Shown piece after piece: positions 1-5,125 of a stretch of 5,125 nucleotides of DNA. The notes beneath the pieces are model-generated. The model searched no databases and had not been told where the DNA came from. It saw nothing but the letters and a program-made list of their open reading frames with translations. This stretch comes from Bacteroidota bacterium (lineage in GTDB: Bacteria; Bacteroidota; Ignavibacteria; SZUA-365). The DNA lies in assembly GCA_018224345.1 (NCBI GenBank), contig JAGTUW010000113.1, positions 1-5,125 on the forward strand, read 5' to 3'. Each line of letters starts with the position of its first letter. Position 1 is the first letter of the stretch. The position numbers and the translations under genes are program-made.

Positions 1-821
1 CCGTCGGCGAAACCTCCGTCTCCTACACCCTGACACGCTCACATGGTGGCGACGGTGATCAACCGGTCATACTCATCGATCCTTCAGGAAGCGTGACGGG
101 TGATATCGCCTACAAGCGCTACAAAACCGATGACGACTGGACGCACGTTCGTCTCGAGCACATGGGCGATACATTGCGCGGTTGGCTTCCACATCAACCA
201 CCGGCGGGAAAGCTTGAATACTTCGTCGAAATCGATATCGGTGAGAAAGTGATGCGTCTCCCGGCCGGAGAGAGCGCCGTGACACGTTTCAAGGGACATG
301 TGCCCGACGGAGCCCTCATCCCGCATATCATCTTCATGTTTCTCGCGATTCTCGTCTCGACACGGACCGGCCTGGAAGCGTTGAGAAAGAACGGCAATCC
401 GCGACCGTACACCATCGTGACAACGGTCCTGCTTGCTGTCGGCGGACTGATCTTCGGGCCGATTGTACAGAAACATGCCTTCGACGCCTTGTGGACCGGC
501 TTTCCCTTCGGGACCGATCTGACGGACAACAAGACCCTGATCATGTTCATCGCGTGGGTATTCGCGCTCGGCGCTGTATGGAAACATGATGCCACCGTGC
601 GCCACCCCACCCGCCGCTGGTTCGTCCTGGCTGCCGCGATTATCACCTTCGCCATGTACCTGATTCCCCACAGCATGATGGGCAGCGAACTCGATTACAA
701 CAAACTCGAAGAGGAGCGCGCACGCTGGCAGGCACAGGATACACTCGCGACACCCATACCGGATGATTCCCTGGAATTCGATACCACCCGTATCGAAGAT
801 GTCAGGATAGAACAGATGTAA
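1..821 (+). CDS. Membrane protein of unknown function, four C-terminal membrane helices (5' partial)
   Basis: The frame is open from base 3 with no stop before TAA at 819-821, so the gene enters from the left edge and its start is not in the window. A GTG at 93 is an internal valine: coding continues upstream of it and no ribosome binding site precedes it. About 272 residues are visible. Residues 1-100 are polar and beta-rich, with alternating patterns such as YFVEIDIGEK, resembling an extracytoplasmic beta-sandwich. Four hydrophobic helices follow at about 104-122, 137-157, 177-193 and 206-224. The loop between helices 2 and 3 contains GPIVQKHAF and FPFGTDLTDNK, and helix 4 ends in PHSMMGSELDY; these look conserved rather than random. 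The C-terminal ~45 residues are charged and soluble, beginning KLEEERARW. I do not recognise the family. It is not an evident transporter, since no ATPase or known substrate motif is visible. The stop codon overlaps the start of the next gene, so the two products probably act together. Confidence 0.85.
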   Translation, partial: VGETSVSYTLTRSHGGDGDQPVILIDPSGSVTGDIAYKRYKTDDDWTHVRLEHMGDTLRGWLPHQPPAGKLEYFVEIDIGEKVMRLPAGESAVTRFKGHVPDGALIPHIIFMFLAILVSTRTGLEALRKNGNPRPYTIVTTVLLAVGGLIFGPIVQKHAFDALWTGFPFGTDLTDNKTLIMFIAWVFALGAVWKHDATVRHPTRRWFVLAAAIITFAMYLIPHSMMGSELDYNKLEEERARWQAQDTLATPIPDDSLEFDTTRIEDVRIEQM

Positions 822-1108
822 TGCACACACAGCCACCACAAGGCCAGCGACTGTATATCGCCTGCGCAGGAGCAGGCGTGCTGTTGTTTTTCCTCGGGCC
901 GCCACTCGCATTGCTTGCCGATGTCGATGCACTCACCGCCGCAACGATCGGCTATGCCGGGATAGCGCTGTTCACCGGCGGTGTTTCCGCGCGCTATTCC
1001 TTCGCCATCGCCGCGCACCCCGTCACGCAATTGCTGAAAAATCTCGCTGTGGGCCTCGTCGTCACCCTGCTGTTCTACGCTGTCTTTCTCCTCCTGTTTT
1101 TTCTCTGA
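821..1108 (+). CDS. Small hydrophobic membrane protein, about three helices, unknown function
   Basis: This 95-residue protein starts at the ATG that shares one base with the upstream TAA (TAATG) and stops at TGA 1106-1108. A weak AGGA at 804-807 lies 13 bases upstream, too far for a good Shine-Dalgarno site, so initiation probably relies on ribosomes finishing the upstream gene. Hydrophobic segments lie at about residues 11-33, 38-55 and 69-94. The last runs to the C-terminus and ends LLLFFL. A short polar N-terminus (MHTQPPQGQR) precedes the first helix. There are no charged residues within the helices, no heme or metal motif and no lipobox. The tight coupling suggests a small partner subunit or assembly factor for the four-helix protein upstream. 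That role is inference from position only; I do not recognise the family. Small size and low complexity make distant homology hard to see. Confidence 0.75.
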   Translation: MHTQPPQGQRLYIACAGAGVLLFFLGPPLALLADVDALTAATIGYAGIALFTGGVSARYSFAIAAHPVTQLLKNLAVGLVVTLLFYAVFLLLFFL

Positions 1109-1304
1109 ATACTGCGTGTGCCTCTTGCAACGCAGCGATTTTTCCTTTAAGTTTCAACTATTAAGATCGACCAACCGTCACACCGTTGCCGTGCATGTTC
1201 AGGATCGCGCCTTCCCGGTCGTGGCATGCGCACACACGTTTGCATTGCTCACTCAGCCCGCTTCTGTTGCAACCCGACGATGCTGCGTTCTACGGAGATA
1301 CATT
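1109..1304 (+). other. 196-base gene-free leader before the lipoprotein gene
   Basis: The reading frame of the downstream gene stays open upstream to 1116, but the peptide it would encode has no signal sequence at its start and no ribosome binding site. I therefore read this stretch as non-coding. The only AT-rich part is 1138-1166, which includes TATTAA at 1159-1164, a possible -10-like element without a convincing -35 at 17 bases. A perfect 8-base palindrome GTTGCAAC lies at 1266-1273, and its TTGCAAC core also occurs at 1125-1131. No hairpin followed by a T tract marks a terminator for the upstream pair. It probably carries the promoter for the following genes, but I cannot place it with confidence. 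Confidence 0.4.
1294..1297 (+). promoter_or_regulatory. Ribosome binding site of the cytochrome-like lipoprotein gene
   Basis: GGAG lies 7 bases before the ATG at 1305. It decides the start: the longer open frame back to 1116 has no such site, whereas this ATG immediately begins a lipoprotein signal peptide. Confidence 0.7.
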
Positions 1305-1727
1305 ATGAAACAGGGTTCCCTGATCGCTTCCCTTTTTGTTCTTCTCTTCATCACCTTGTCAGCCTGTTCCGACAGCATTGTCACCGAGTGTGACATAGCA
1401 TTGCCCGAGGGTGTCGCGGCGCGTTTCAGTGAAATTGAGGAACGTGTGTTCGCGACGACCTGCGCAATCGCTGGTTGTCATGGCGGAACGAATCCCGCGT
1501 CGGGACTTGACCTGAGTCCCGGACAGGCTTACGCACAACTCGTTGATGTACCGAGCCTCAATGATCCCGCACGCATGCGGGTCGAACCCGGCTCGAGTGC
1601 GCAGAGTCTGCTGATCTCTCTGCTCAGGCGGGAAGCGCAGCCGTTCATGCCTCCTGCCGGACCGCTCGATGCCGCGGTGATCGATTCGATTGCCACATGG
1701 ATCGATGCGGGAGCGGAACGCAACTGA
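1305..1727 (+). CDS. Cytochrome c-like lipoprotein with CX4CH motif (planctomycete-type domain)
   Basis: The 140-residue product begins with a lipoprotein signal peptide: MKQG, a hydrophobic core to residue 18, then lipobox LSAC with Cys21 as the probable lipidated residue. It is therefore expected to be membrane-anchored and to face the periplasm or cell surface. The mature part carries CAIAGCHGG (Cys53, Cys58, His59), then NPASGLDLS and AYAQLVDV, and near the end FMPPAGPLD (Met115), then IATWIDAGAERN. That order (C..CHGG, then GLDL, then MPP, then W(I)xxGA) is typical of planctomycete-type cytochrome c domains, in which the histidine and a later methionine are the axial ligands. The cysteines here are four residues apart instead of two. 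Heme binding is therefore likely but not certain; a disulfide-stabilised non-heme fold is the alternative. The longer upstream frame was rejected because the SD site and signal peptide fit this ATG. The next genes on the same strand also encode envelope proteins. Confidence 0.85.
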   Translation: MKQGSLIASLFVLLFITLSACSDSIVTECDIALPEGVAARFSEIEERVFATTCAIAGCHGGTNPASGLDLSPGQAYAQLVDVPSLNDPARMRVEPGSSAQSLLISLLRREAQPFMPPAGPLDAAVIDSIATWIDAGAERN

Positions 1728-1881
1728 TCGTGAACCCAATGCTCATCGGGTGTTATTCCATGAAAGAATTTCCCATGCATACATTTACCAGACCATCATC
1801 GGCAGACACATCCGCTCACCCTGTCCGCGCGGCGGCGCATGACTATCCGGACACCGGAGCTGCAGCGCTGCGGGCCTCCCG
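1728..1881 (+). other. Disrupted upstream part of the YceI-like gene
   Basis: This 154-base stretch lies between the lipoprotein stop and the YceI-like open frame, where the N-terminal half of the YceI gene should be. No single frame gives a signal peptide joined to a YceI N-terminus. An ATG at 1760 (MKEFPMHTF) is in the frame of the later barrel gene and gives arginine-rich, implausible protein. The frame of ATG 1839 gives TIRTPELQ and runs on into GVAFGLPLRALSSPD past 1881, which resembles the central YceI strand. A weak interrupted hairpin (ACCCAATG/CATCGGGT, 1735-1751) follows the lipoprotein stop, without a good T tract. Confidence 0.4.
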
Positions 1882-2262
1882 GTGTCGCGTTCGGACTACC
1901 GTTGCGCGCGCTCTCATCCCCGGATACCGGATGCCGGAACGCAGATCGCACCGTTCCACTCCTTGCACACCGAGACCTATCCCTATGCGGCATTTACCGG
2001 TCGTATTGTCCGGACAAAGCCATCGGATGAAGGGACAAAGGTCGATGTCAGAGGCACCATGGATATTCACGGCGTCAAACATCCGATGCAGGTTTCCGGG
2101 ACCATCAGCGGAAGCGGTGACAAAATCCGCGTGCGCAGCCTGTTCAAAGTCAAACTCACCGATCATGACATTGAAATTCCGAGTTTCATGTTTCTCAAAA
2201 TCGACGAGGTCATGGAACTCGTCCTGGATTATCACCTCCGCAACGTCAACAAGCAGGAATGA
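1882..2262 (+). CDS. YceI-family protein, intact C-terminal part; N-terminus frameshifted or lost
   Basis: From about 1950 this frame encodes a clear YceI-like C-terminal half: FHSLHTETYPYAAFTGRI, then KVDVRGTMDIHGVKHPMQV, then FKVKLTDHDIEIPSFM, ending NVNKQE at TGA 2260-2262. YceI proteins are periplasmic lipocalin-like barrels that bind isoprenoid-type lipids; the usual length is about 170-200 residues with a signal peptide. Here only ~105 residues are convincing. The GTG at 1882 that opens the frame has no ribosome binding site, and the residues from there to about 1940 (SRSDYRCARSHP) do not fit the family. The expected preceding strand, GVAFGLPLRALSSPD, lies in the +2 neighbouring frame at 1881-1925. 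From GVAF to ETYP there are 100 bases, where about 33 codons (99) would be usual. The gene is therefore a frameshifted pseudogene or contains a sequence error; no functional start can be assigned. It sits 4 bases before the DUF5777 gene. Confidence 0.7.
   Translation: MSRSDYRCARSHPRIPDAGTQIAPFHSLHTETYPYAAFTGRIVRTKPSDEGTKVDVRGTMDIHGVKHPMQVSGTISGSGDKIRVRSLFKVKLTDHDIEIPSFMFLKIDEVMELVLDYHLRNVNKQE
2255..2258 (+). promoter_or_regulatory. Ribosome binding site of the DUF5777 gene
   Basis: AGGA lies 8 bases before the ATG at 2267, inside the last codons of the YceI-like gene. It fixes the start of the barrel gene, although its frame stays open much further upstream (to 1697). Confidence 0.65.
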
Positions 2263-2266
2263 CCCC

Positions 2267-3112
2267 ATGCGACTATGTATCATGGCTGTACTTCTATCAT
2301 TTTGCGCCACCCCGTTGGCCGCCCAGGAACGCTCCGGCAGCTGGCAGCGCGACAGTGAAGAGCGCACCCCTCCTCTTCAGTTGTTTCATTCCACCCAGGC
2401 GGTCAACCTGCCCACGGCGGAAGTACTGCAGCAGGGGAATTACGAATTCGAGATTTCGCATCGCTTCATCCCCACCATCAAAGATGGAGGAAAAAGTCTC
2501 TGGGGCTTCGACGGACCCGTGAACATCCGCATGGCGCTGGGCTGGGCCTACAGCGATGAGGGTGTGGTGACGCTCGGACGCAGCAACGCGCAGGACAATG
2601 TCGATCTCCGTGTCAAGCATCAGTTATTCTCCCTGCGAAACGATATTCTGCCCGTGCTCGTCGCAGGACGGATCGGCGCGGCATGGAACACCGAGGTGCC
2701 TGGCCGGGATGCCTCCCATGCCGACAATTTCCAATACTACGCGCAGCTCATCATCAACACCATGTATGCACAGCGCTTGGCGGTGGGTGTCGTCCCTTCG
2801 TATGTGGACAACAGCCATATTCTCTGCGATGAGAAACAATATTCTTTTGTCATGGGCGTGCATGCCCAGTACTACATCACGCGCGTATTCAACGTGCTGG
2901 CCGAATGGCTCCCCACCATCAGTGGCTGGAGAGCGGGGTATAATTCCGTCGCCTTCGGCATCGAACTCGAAACAGGAGGACATTTCTTCAAAATCATTCT
3001 GAGCAACAACGATCTGCTGAATCCCTCGCAGGTGCTGGCCGGCGCCGGAACAGACTTCGGAGATGGCGCATGGCATATAGGGTTCAACATTACACGGCTG
3101 CTTTCATTCTGA
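2267..3112 (+). CDS. DUF5777-type outer-membrane beta-barrel protein
   Basis: The 281-residue product starts at ATG 2267, which has an SD site and directly begins a Sec signal peptide (MRLC, hydrophobic core, ATPLAAQ; cleavage near residues 19-20). The mature chain has alternating hydrophobic strands and glycine/tyrosine-rich turns, and ends in phenylalanine (ITRLLSF), the usual C-terminal signature of barrels inserted by the BAM machinery. Family-like motifs are QAVNLPTAEVLQQGNYEF (44-61), ISHRF (63-67), GFDGPVNIRMALGWAY (80-95), GRSN (104-107) and DLRVKHQLF (113-121). This order (an INLxT-like strand, HRF, then FGxD and GRS) matches what I know of DUF5777 proteins of Bacteroidota. Their molecular function is not established, and no enzymatic motif is visible. 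The same-strand YceI-like gene ends 4 bases before, so co-transcription is likely. The frame is open upstream to 1697, but that part overlaps the lipoprotein and YceI coding sequence and reads as arginine/serine-rich nonsense. Confidence 0.85.
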   Translation: MRLCIMAVLLSFCATPLAAQERSGSWQRDSEERTPPLQLFHSTQAVNLPTAEVLQQGNYEFEISHRFIPTIKDGGKSLWGFDGPVNIRMALGWAYSDEGVVTLGRSNAQDNVDLRVKHQLFSLRNDILPVLVAGRIGAAWNTEVPGRDASHADNFQYYAQLIINTMYAQRLAVGVVPSYVDNSHILCDEKQYSFVMGVHAQYYITRVFNVLAEWLPTISGWRAGYNSVAFGIELETGGHFFKIILSNNDLLNPSQVLAGAGTDFGDGAWHIGFNITRLLSF

Positions 3113-3150
3113 CAGGCATGCAACACTTTCATAGGATGTTGTCCCTGCCA

Positions 3151-3165
3151 AGGGGCGTTGCCCCT
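3151..3165 (+). terminator. Possible weak terminator hairpin after the barrel gene
   Basis: A 6-bp GC-rich stem (AGGGGC/GCCCCT) with a GTT loop lies 38 bases after the DUF5777 stop, and two more C-G pairs can form across a bulged A. No T run follows (CGTTATGG), so intrinsic termination would be weak. It may simply be a stabilising 3' hairpin. Confidence 0.3.
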
Positions 3166-3232
3166 GGCGTTATGGATTGCGCTCCGTTGAGGCTGGATTA
3201 TTTACGCAGACAATCGGGACACCCGGTTATTT

Positions 3233-3245
3233 ACAGATTATCTGT
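3233..3245. repeat. 13-base inverted repeat ACAGAT-T-ATCTGT
   Basis: Two perfect 6-base arms flank a single central T in the AT-richer part of the convergent intergenic region. The shape is that of a small dimer-binding site, but no gene start lies nearby, so a regulatory role is unsupported. It could be chance. Confidence 0.25.
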
Positions 3246-3397
3246 CGGCAGGGTTGTACAAATTCTACCGTCTGACCTCCGAGCGTTTCTCGGCCACACG
3301 CCGCATGCTTCTGATGAAGTAGAAACAGCACGGCGCTCTCCGCCGAATGGCACTGTGCGCAGTGCAGCGCAGGTCGTTCCACAGCTCTGCAAAGAAA

Positions 3398-3426
3398 AGG
3401 GGCGCTTCATTCTCTGAAGCGCCCCT
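3398..3426 (-). terminator. Intrinsic terminator of the S9 peptidase gene
   Basis: A perfect 12-bp stem (AGGGGCGCTTCA paired with TGAAGCGCCCCT) closes a 5-base loop. Read on the minus strand, the stem is followed by TTTCTTTGC, a T-rich tract continuing the stem's last T, as expected for a rho-independent terminator. On the plus strand the following bases are GTCTCGTT, a poor T tract, so it serves mainly the minus-strand gene, whose stop codon lies about 58 bases upstream. It may also stop read-through from the convergent barrel gene. Confidence 0.85.
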
Positions 3427-3484
3427 GTCTCGTTCCCGCAGTATTATTACCCTGGCGGGTTGTGCCGGATGATTGCGAAAAACG

Positions 3485-5125
3485 CTATTTCACATGACTC
3501 CCGATAAAATCGAAGAACTCCTCGAACCAGATCATCTGTTCCTGTGGACGCAACACCCAGTGATTCTCATTGGGATAGACAATGAGCTTCGACGGAATTC
3601 CCTTCACCTGAGCGACCGTGAAAGCTTCGAGGCTCTGTGTGTAGGGAACGCGATAATCCAGGGCACCGGTGATGATGAGAATGGGGGTATCCCAGTTCGC
3701 CGCATAGCGATGCGGTGAGTGCTTGTCATAATTCGGTCGCACTTCCGGATCCCAGTAGGGACCACCGTTTTCCCAGTTGACGAACCAGAGTTCCTCGGTC
3801 GCTCCGTACATGCTTTCGAGATTGAACACGCCGCAGTGTGAAACGAAACTCGAGAACCTGCCTTCATGATTACCGGCCAGCCAGAATGCTGCATAGCCGC
3901 CCGCGCTGGCGCCGATAGCCGTCACATGATCTGCATCGATGTACGGTTCGCCGAGCAGCGCATCGGTGCAGGCGAGAATGTCCTGCATCGGCATGCCGCC
4001 CCAGTCCTGGCTGATAGCATTATTCCATTCCTGGCCGAAGCCGGGAAGTCCACGACGATTGGGCGCCACGACCACGTATCCTTCCGAAGCATAGAGCAGG
4101 AAATTCCATGCATAGCTGAAGAACTGGCTGACGGTTGCCTGCGGTCCACCCTGACAATACGTGATCAGAGGATATTTTTTCGACGGATCGAAGTCAGGCG
4201 GGTACACGACCCAGGTATGGACTTCCTTCCCGTCGGTACTTTTCACCCAGCGCTCCTCTATGATCGCCGGGCGGATGCGGTCCATGAAGGGAGTATTGAC
4301 CTGTGTCAGGGGCCAGGGACGCGCGTCCTTTTTCGCCGGTTGCGCAAAGATCTCGGTCGGTGTATTGAAATTCCGTCGGCCGTAGACCAGCGTCTTCCCG
4401 TCGGGCGTGATGTCGAGCCCGGCGTCATGATTGTACATGCCGCTGGTGAGAATTTCCCAACGGCCATCGGAGACAGCGATGCGGTACACCTGCACCGTGG
4501 CGCCGTCCTCTGCGGCGAAATACAGCGCCTTGCTGTCCGGCGCCCAGAGAGTTCTGCCGACCCATTGATCCAGAGTGGCGGAAAGCTCACGGATCTCACC
4601 GGACCTTCTGTCATAGAGCATCAGACGATTTCTGTCCGCCTCATGTCCCGCTCGCGCCATGGAGTGAAAGGCGATGTAGCGTCCGTCGGGTGAATACAGC
4701 GGATCACGGTCGAAGCCCGGCATTCCTTCGGTGATATTGCGCGTGTTCCGGGTCGCAATATCGACGATGAATATATCCGAATTTGTGCTTTCGGCGAAGT
4801 CCTCCACTTTTTTCGATGTATAGGCAATTTCCTTGCCGTCGGGTGACCATGCGATCTGTTCGGCGCCTCCGAAGGGTTTGAGCGGCGTTTCATGGCGTTC
4901 ACCCGCCATCATGTCCAGCGGCGTCCCGCCGTCGACCGGCATGATGAAGAGGTGGCGGTAGCGCTCGTCTTCCCATTCATCCCAATGACGCACCGGGATA
5001 CGGTCATAGATGCGCACGTTTGCTTTGGAATAGGAGGGATATTGTTCCGCCACGGTTGAATCGAGTTTGACATCGGAGGTGAAGGCAAAATAATTCCCGT
5101 CGGGTGACCAGGAGAGATTACTCAC
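3485..5125 (-). CDS. S9 family serine peptidase, DPP5/acylaminoacyl-peptidase-like (5' partial)
   Basis: About 546 C-terminal residues are visible. The frame is open to the right edge, where the first codon GTG is most likely an internal valine because it begins directly before a propeller repeat (SNLSWSPDG). The N-terminal half is a beta-propeller with TolB/WD-like repeats: WSPDG at 6-10 and 93-97, YSPDG at 145-149, WAPDS at 194-198 and TPDG at 241-244. The alpha/beta-hydrolase domain begins near residue 300 with YPLITYCQGGPQ. Its catalytic triad is complete: Ser407 in GASAGGY, Asp490 in TGALDYRVP and His522 in NENHWV. The order and motifs fit clan SC, family S9, closest to DPP5-like enzymes that release dipeptides from oligopeptides in the periplasm; NHWV followed by an FF-containing final helix is typical. 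Family members are around 680-720 residues, so roughly 150 residues, including any signal peptide, are missing. Export and exact specificity (DPP5 or acylaminoacyl peptidase) cannot be decided here. It is unrelated to the convergent genes in strand and apparent role. Confidence 0.93.
   Translation of the reverse strand: MSNLSWSPDGNYFAFTSDVKLDSTVAEQYPSYSKANVRIYDRIPVRHWDEWEDERYRHLFIMPVDGGTPLDMMAGERHETPLKPFGGAEQIAWSPDGKEIAYTSKKVEDFAESTNSDIFIVDIATRNTRNITEGMPGFDRDPLYSPDGRYIAFHSMARAGHEADRNRLMLYDRRSGEIRELSATLDQWVGRTLWAPDSKALYFAAEDGATVQVYRIAVSDGRWEILTSGMYNHDAGLDITPDGKTLVYGRRNFNTPTEIFAQPAKKDARPWPLTQVNTPFMDRIRPAIIEERWVKSTDGKEVHTWVVYPPDFDPSKKYPLITYCQGGPQATVSQFFSYAWNFLLYASEGYVVVAPNRRGLPGFGQEWNNAISQDWGGMPMQDILACTDALLGEPYIDADHVTAIGASAGGYAAFWLAGNHEGRFSSFVSHCGVFNLESMYGATEELWFVNWENGGPYWDPEVRPNYDKHSPHRYAANWDTPILIITGALDYRVPYTQSLEAFTVAQVKGIPSKLIVYPNENHWVLRPQEQMIWFEEFFDFIGSHVK

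Larger units (their letters stand above)
3113..3484. other. Convergent intergenic region, 372 bases, no credible gene
   Basis: The barrel gene (+) and the peptidase gene (-) converge here. An open + frame from 3070 to 3417 overlaps the barrel gene and the terminator stem and shows no family motif or signal, so I do not call it. The stretch holds several small structures: a hairpin AGGGGC-GTT-GCCCCT (3151-3165), TTATTTAC twice (3198-3205 and 3227-3234), a 13-base inverted repeat centred on 3239, GCACTG-TGCG-CAGTGC (3350-3365), and the strong terminator stem at 3398-3426. The composition is less GC-rich at 3195-3270 than in the flanking genes. Confidence 0.5.

Noticed and set aside
84..932. 282-codon minus-strand open frame
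   Set aside because: It lies opposite the four-helix membrane gene and the start of the 95-residue gene, whose hydrophobic segments and coupled stop/start are far more convincing; the minus product is low-information, rich in charged residues and without motifs.
1116..1304. Longer N-terminus for the cytochrome-like lipoprotein starting at 1116
   Set aside because: No SD site there, and it would bury a textbook lipoprotein signal peptide in the middle of the protein; the SD at 1294-1297 fits ATG 1305.
1735..1751. Hairpin ACCCAATG/CATCGGGT after the lipoprotein stop as a terminator
   Set aside because: The stem has a mismatch and an almost absent loop, with no T run after it, so termination between the lipoprotein and YceI-like genes is not supported.
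1697..2266. An upstream extension of the barrel frame that would give a 471-residue protein starting at 1697
   Set aside because: It overlaps the lipoprotein end and the YceI coding sequence in another frame, reads as Arg/Ser/Pro-rich nonsense, and skips the good SD site and signal peptide at 2267.
3195..3270. Promoter-like AT-rich patch with GATAAT on the minus strand
   Set aside because: No -35 element at suitable spacing and no gene start downstream on that strand; it would point antisense into the barrel gene.
3070..3417. 115-codon + strand open frame in the convergent spacer
   Set aside because: It overlaps the barrel gene's end and the terminator stem, lacks a ribosome binding site or recognisable motif, and its composition is not gene-like.
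3866..4693. 275-codon + strand open frame opposite the peptidase
   Set aside because: Shadow of the S9 peptidase, which carries a complete catalytic triad and propeller repeats on the other strand.
5123..5125. GTG as the true start of the S9 peptidase
   Set aside because: It coincides with the window edge and directly precedes a propeller repeat, leaving no signal peptide and a protein about 150 residues shorter than the family; it is an internal valine.

Overview
The window is a GC-rich bacterial chromosomal segment with no rRNA, tRNA, CRISPR array or mobile element that I can see. The gene content suggests a member of the Bacteroidota/Chlorobiota-Ignavibacteriota (FCB) group: a DUF5777-type outer-membrane beta-barrel next to a YceI-family gene, a lipoprotein with a planctomycete-type cytochrome c motif, and a DPP5-like S9 peptidase. 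This placement is inferred from family distribution, not from a phylogenetic marker.

Region 1 (1-1108, + strand) holds two membrane-protein genes with no recognised function. The first is cut by the left edge and has an extracytoplasmic N-terminal part followed by four membrane helices. The second is a 95-residue protein with about three helices, and its ATG shares one base with the stop codon of the first (TAATG), so the two are probably translationally coupled. A 196-base leader without a gene follows (1109-1304).

Region 2 (1305-3112, + strand) is a likely operon of three exported products: a small lipoprotein with a CX4CH heme-type motif, a YceI-like lipocalin-fold protein, and a DUF5777 beta-barrel ending in phenylalanine. 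The YceI and barrel genes are only 4 bases apart, and the barrel's ribosome binding site lies inside the end of the YceI gene. The YceI gene is damaged: only its C-terminal ~105 residues are intact in one frame. Plausible N-terminal sequence lies upstream in another frame, with one net extra base relative to the family spacing, and the extreme N-terminus cannot be reconstructed. This is either a pseudogene or a sequence error. Together the three genes suggest an envelope redox or small-molecule-binding module whose chemistry is unknown.

Region 3 (3113-3484) is a convergent intergenic stretch with short inverted repeats and a strong hairpin terminator serving the minus strand. Region 4 (3485-5125, - strand) is the C-terminal ~546 residues of a secreted-type S9 serine peptidase of the DPP5/acylaminoacyl-peptidase type, with beta-propeller repeats and a complete Ser-Asp-His triad. 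Its 5' end lies beyond the right edge.

The best candidates for something under-described are the coupled pair of unknown membrane proteins and the cytochrome-like lipoprotein/YceI/DUF5777 cluster.
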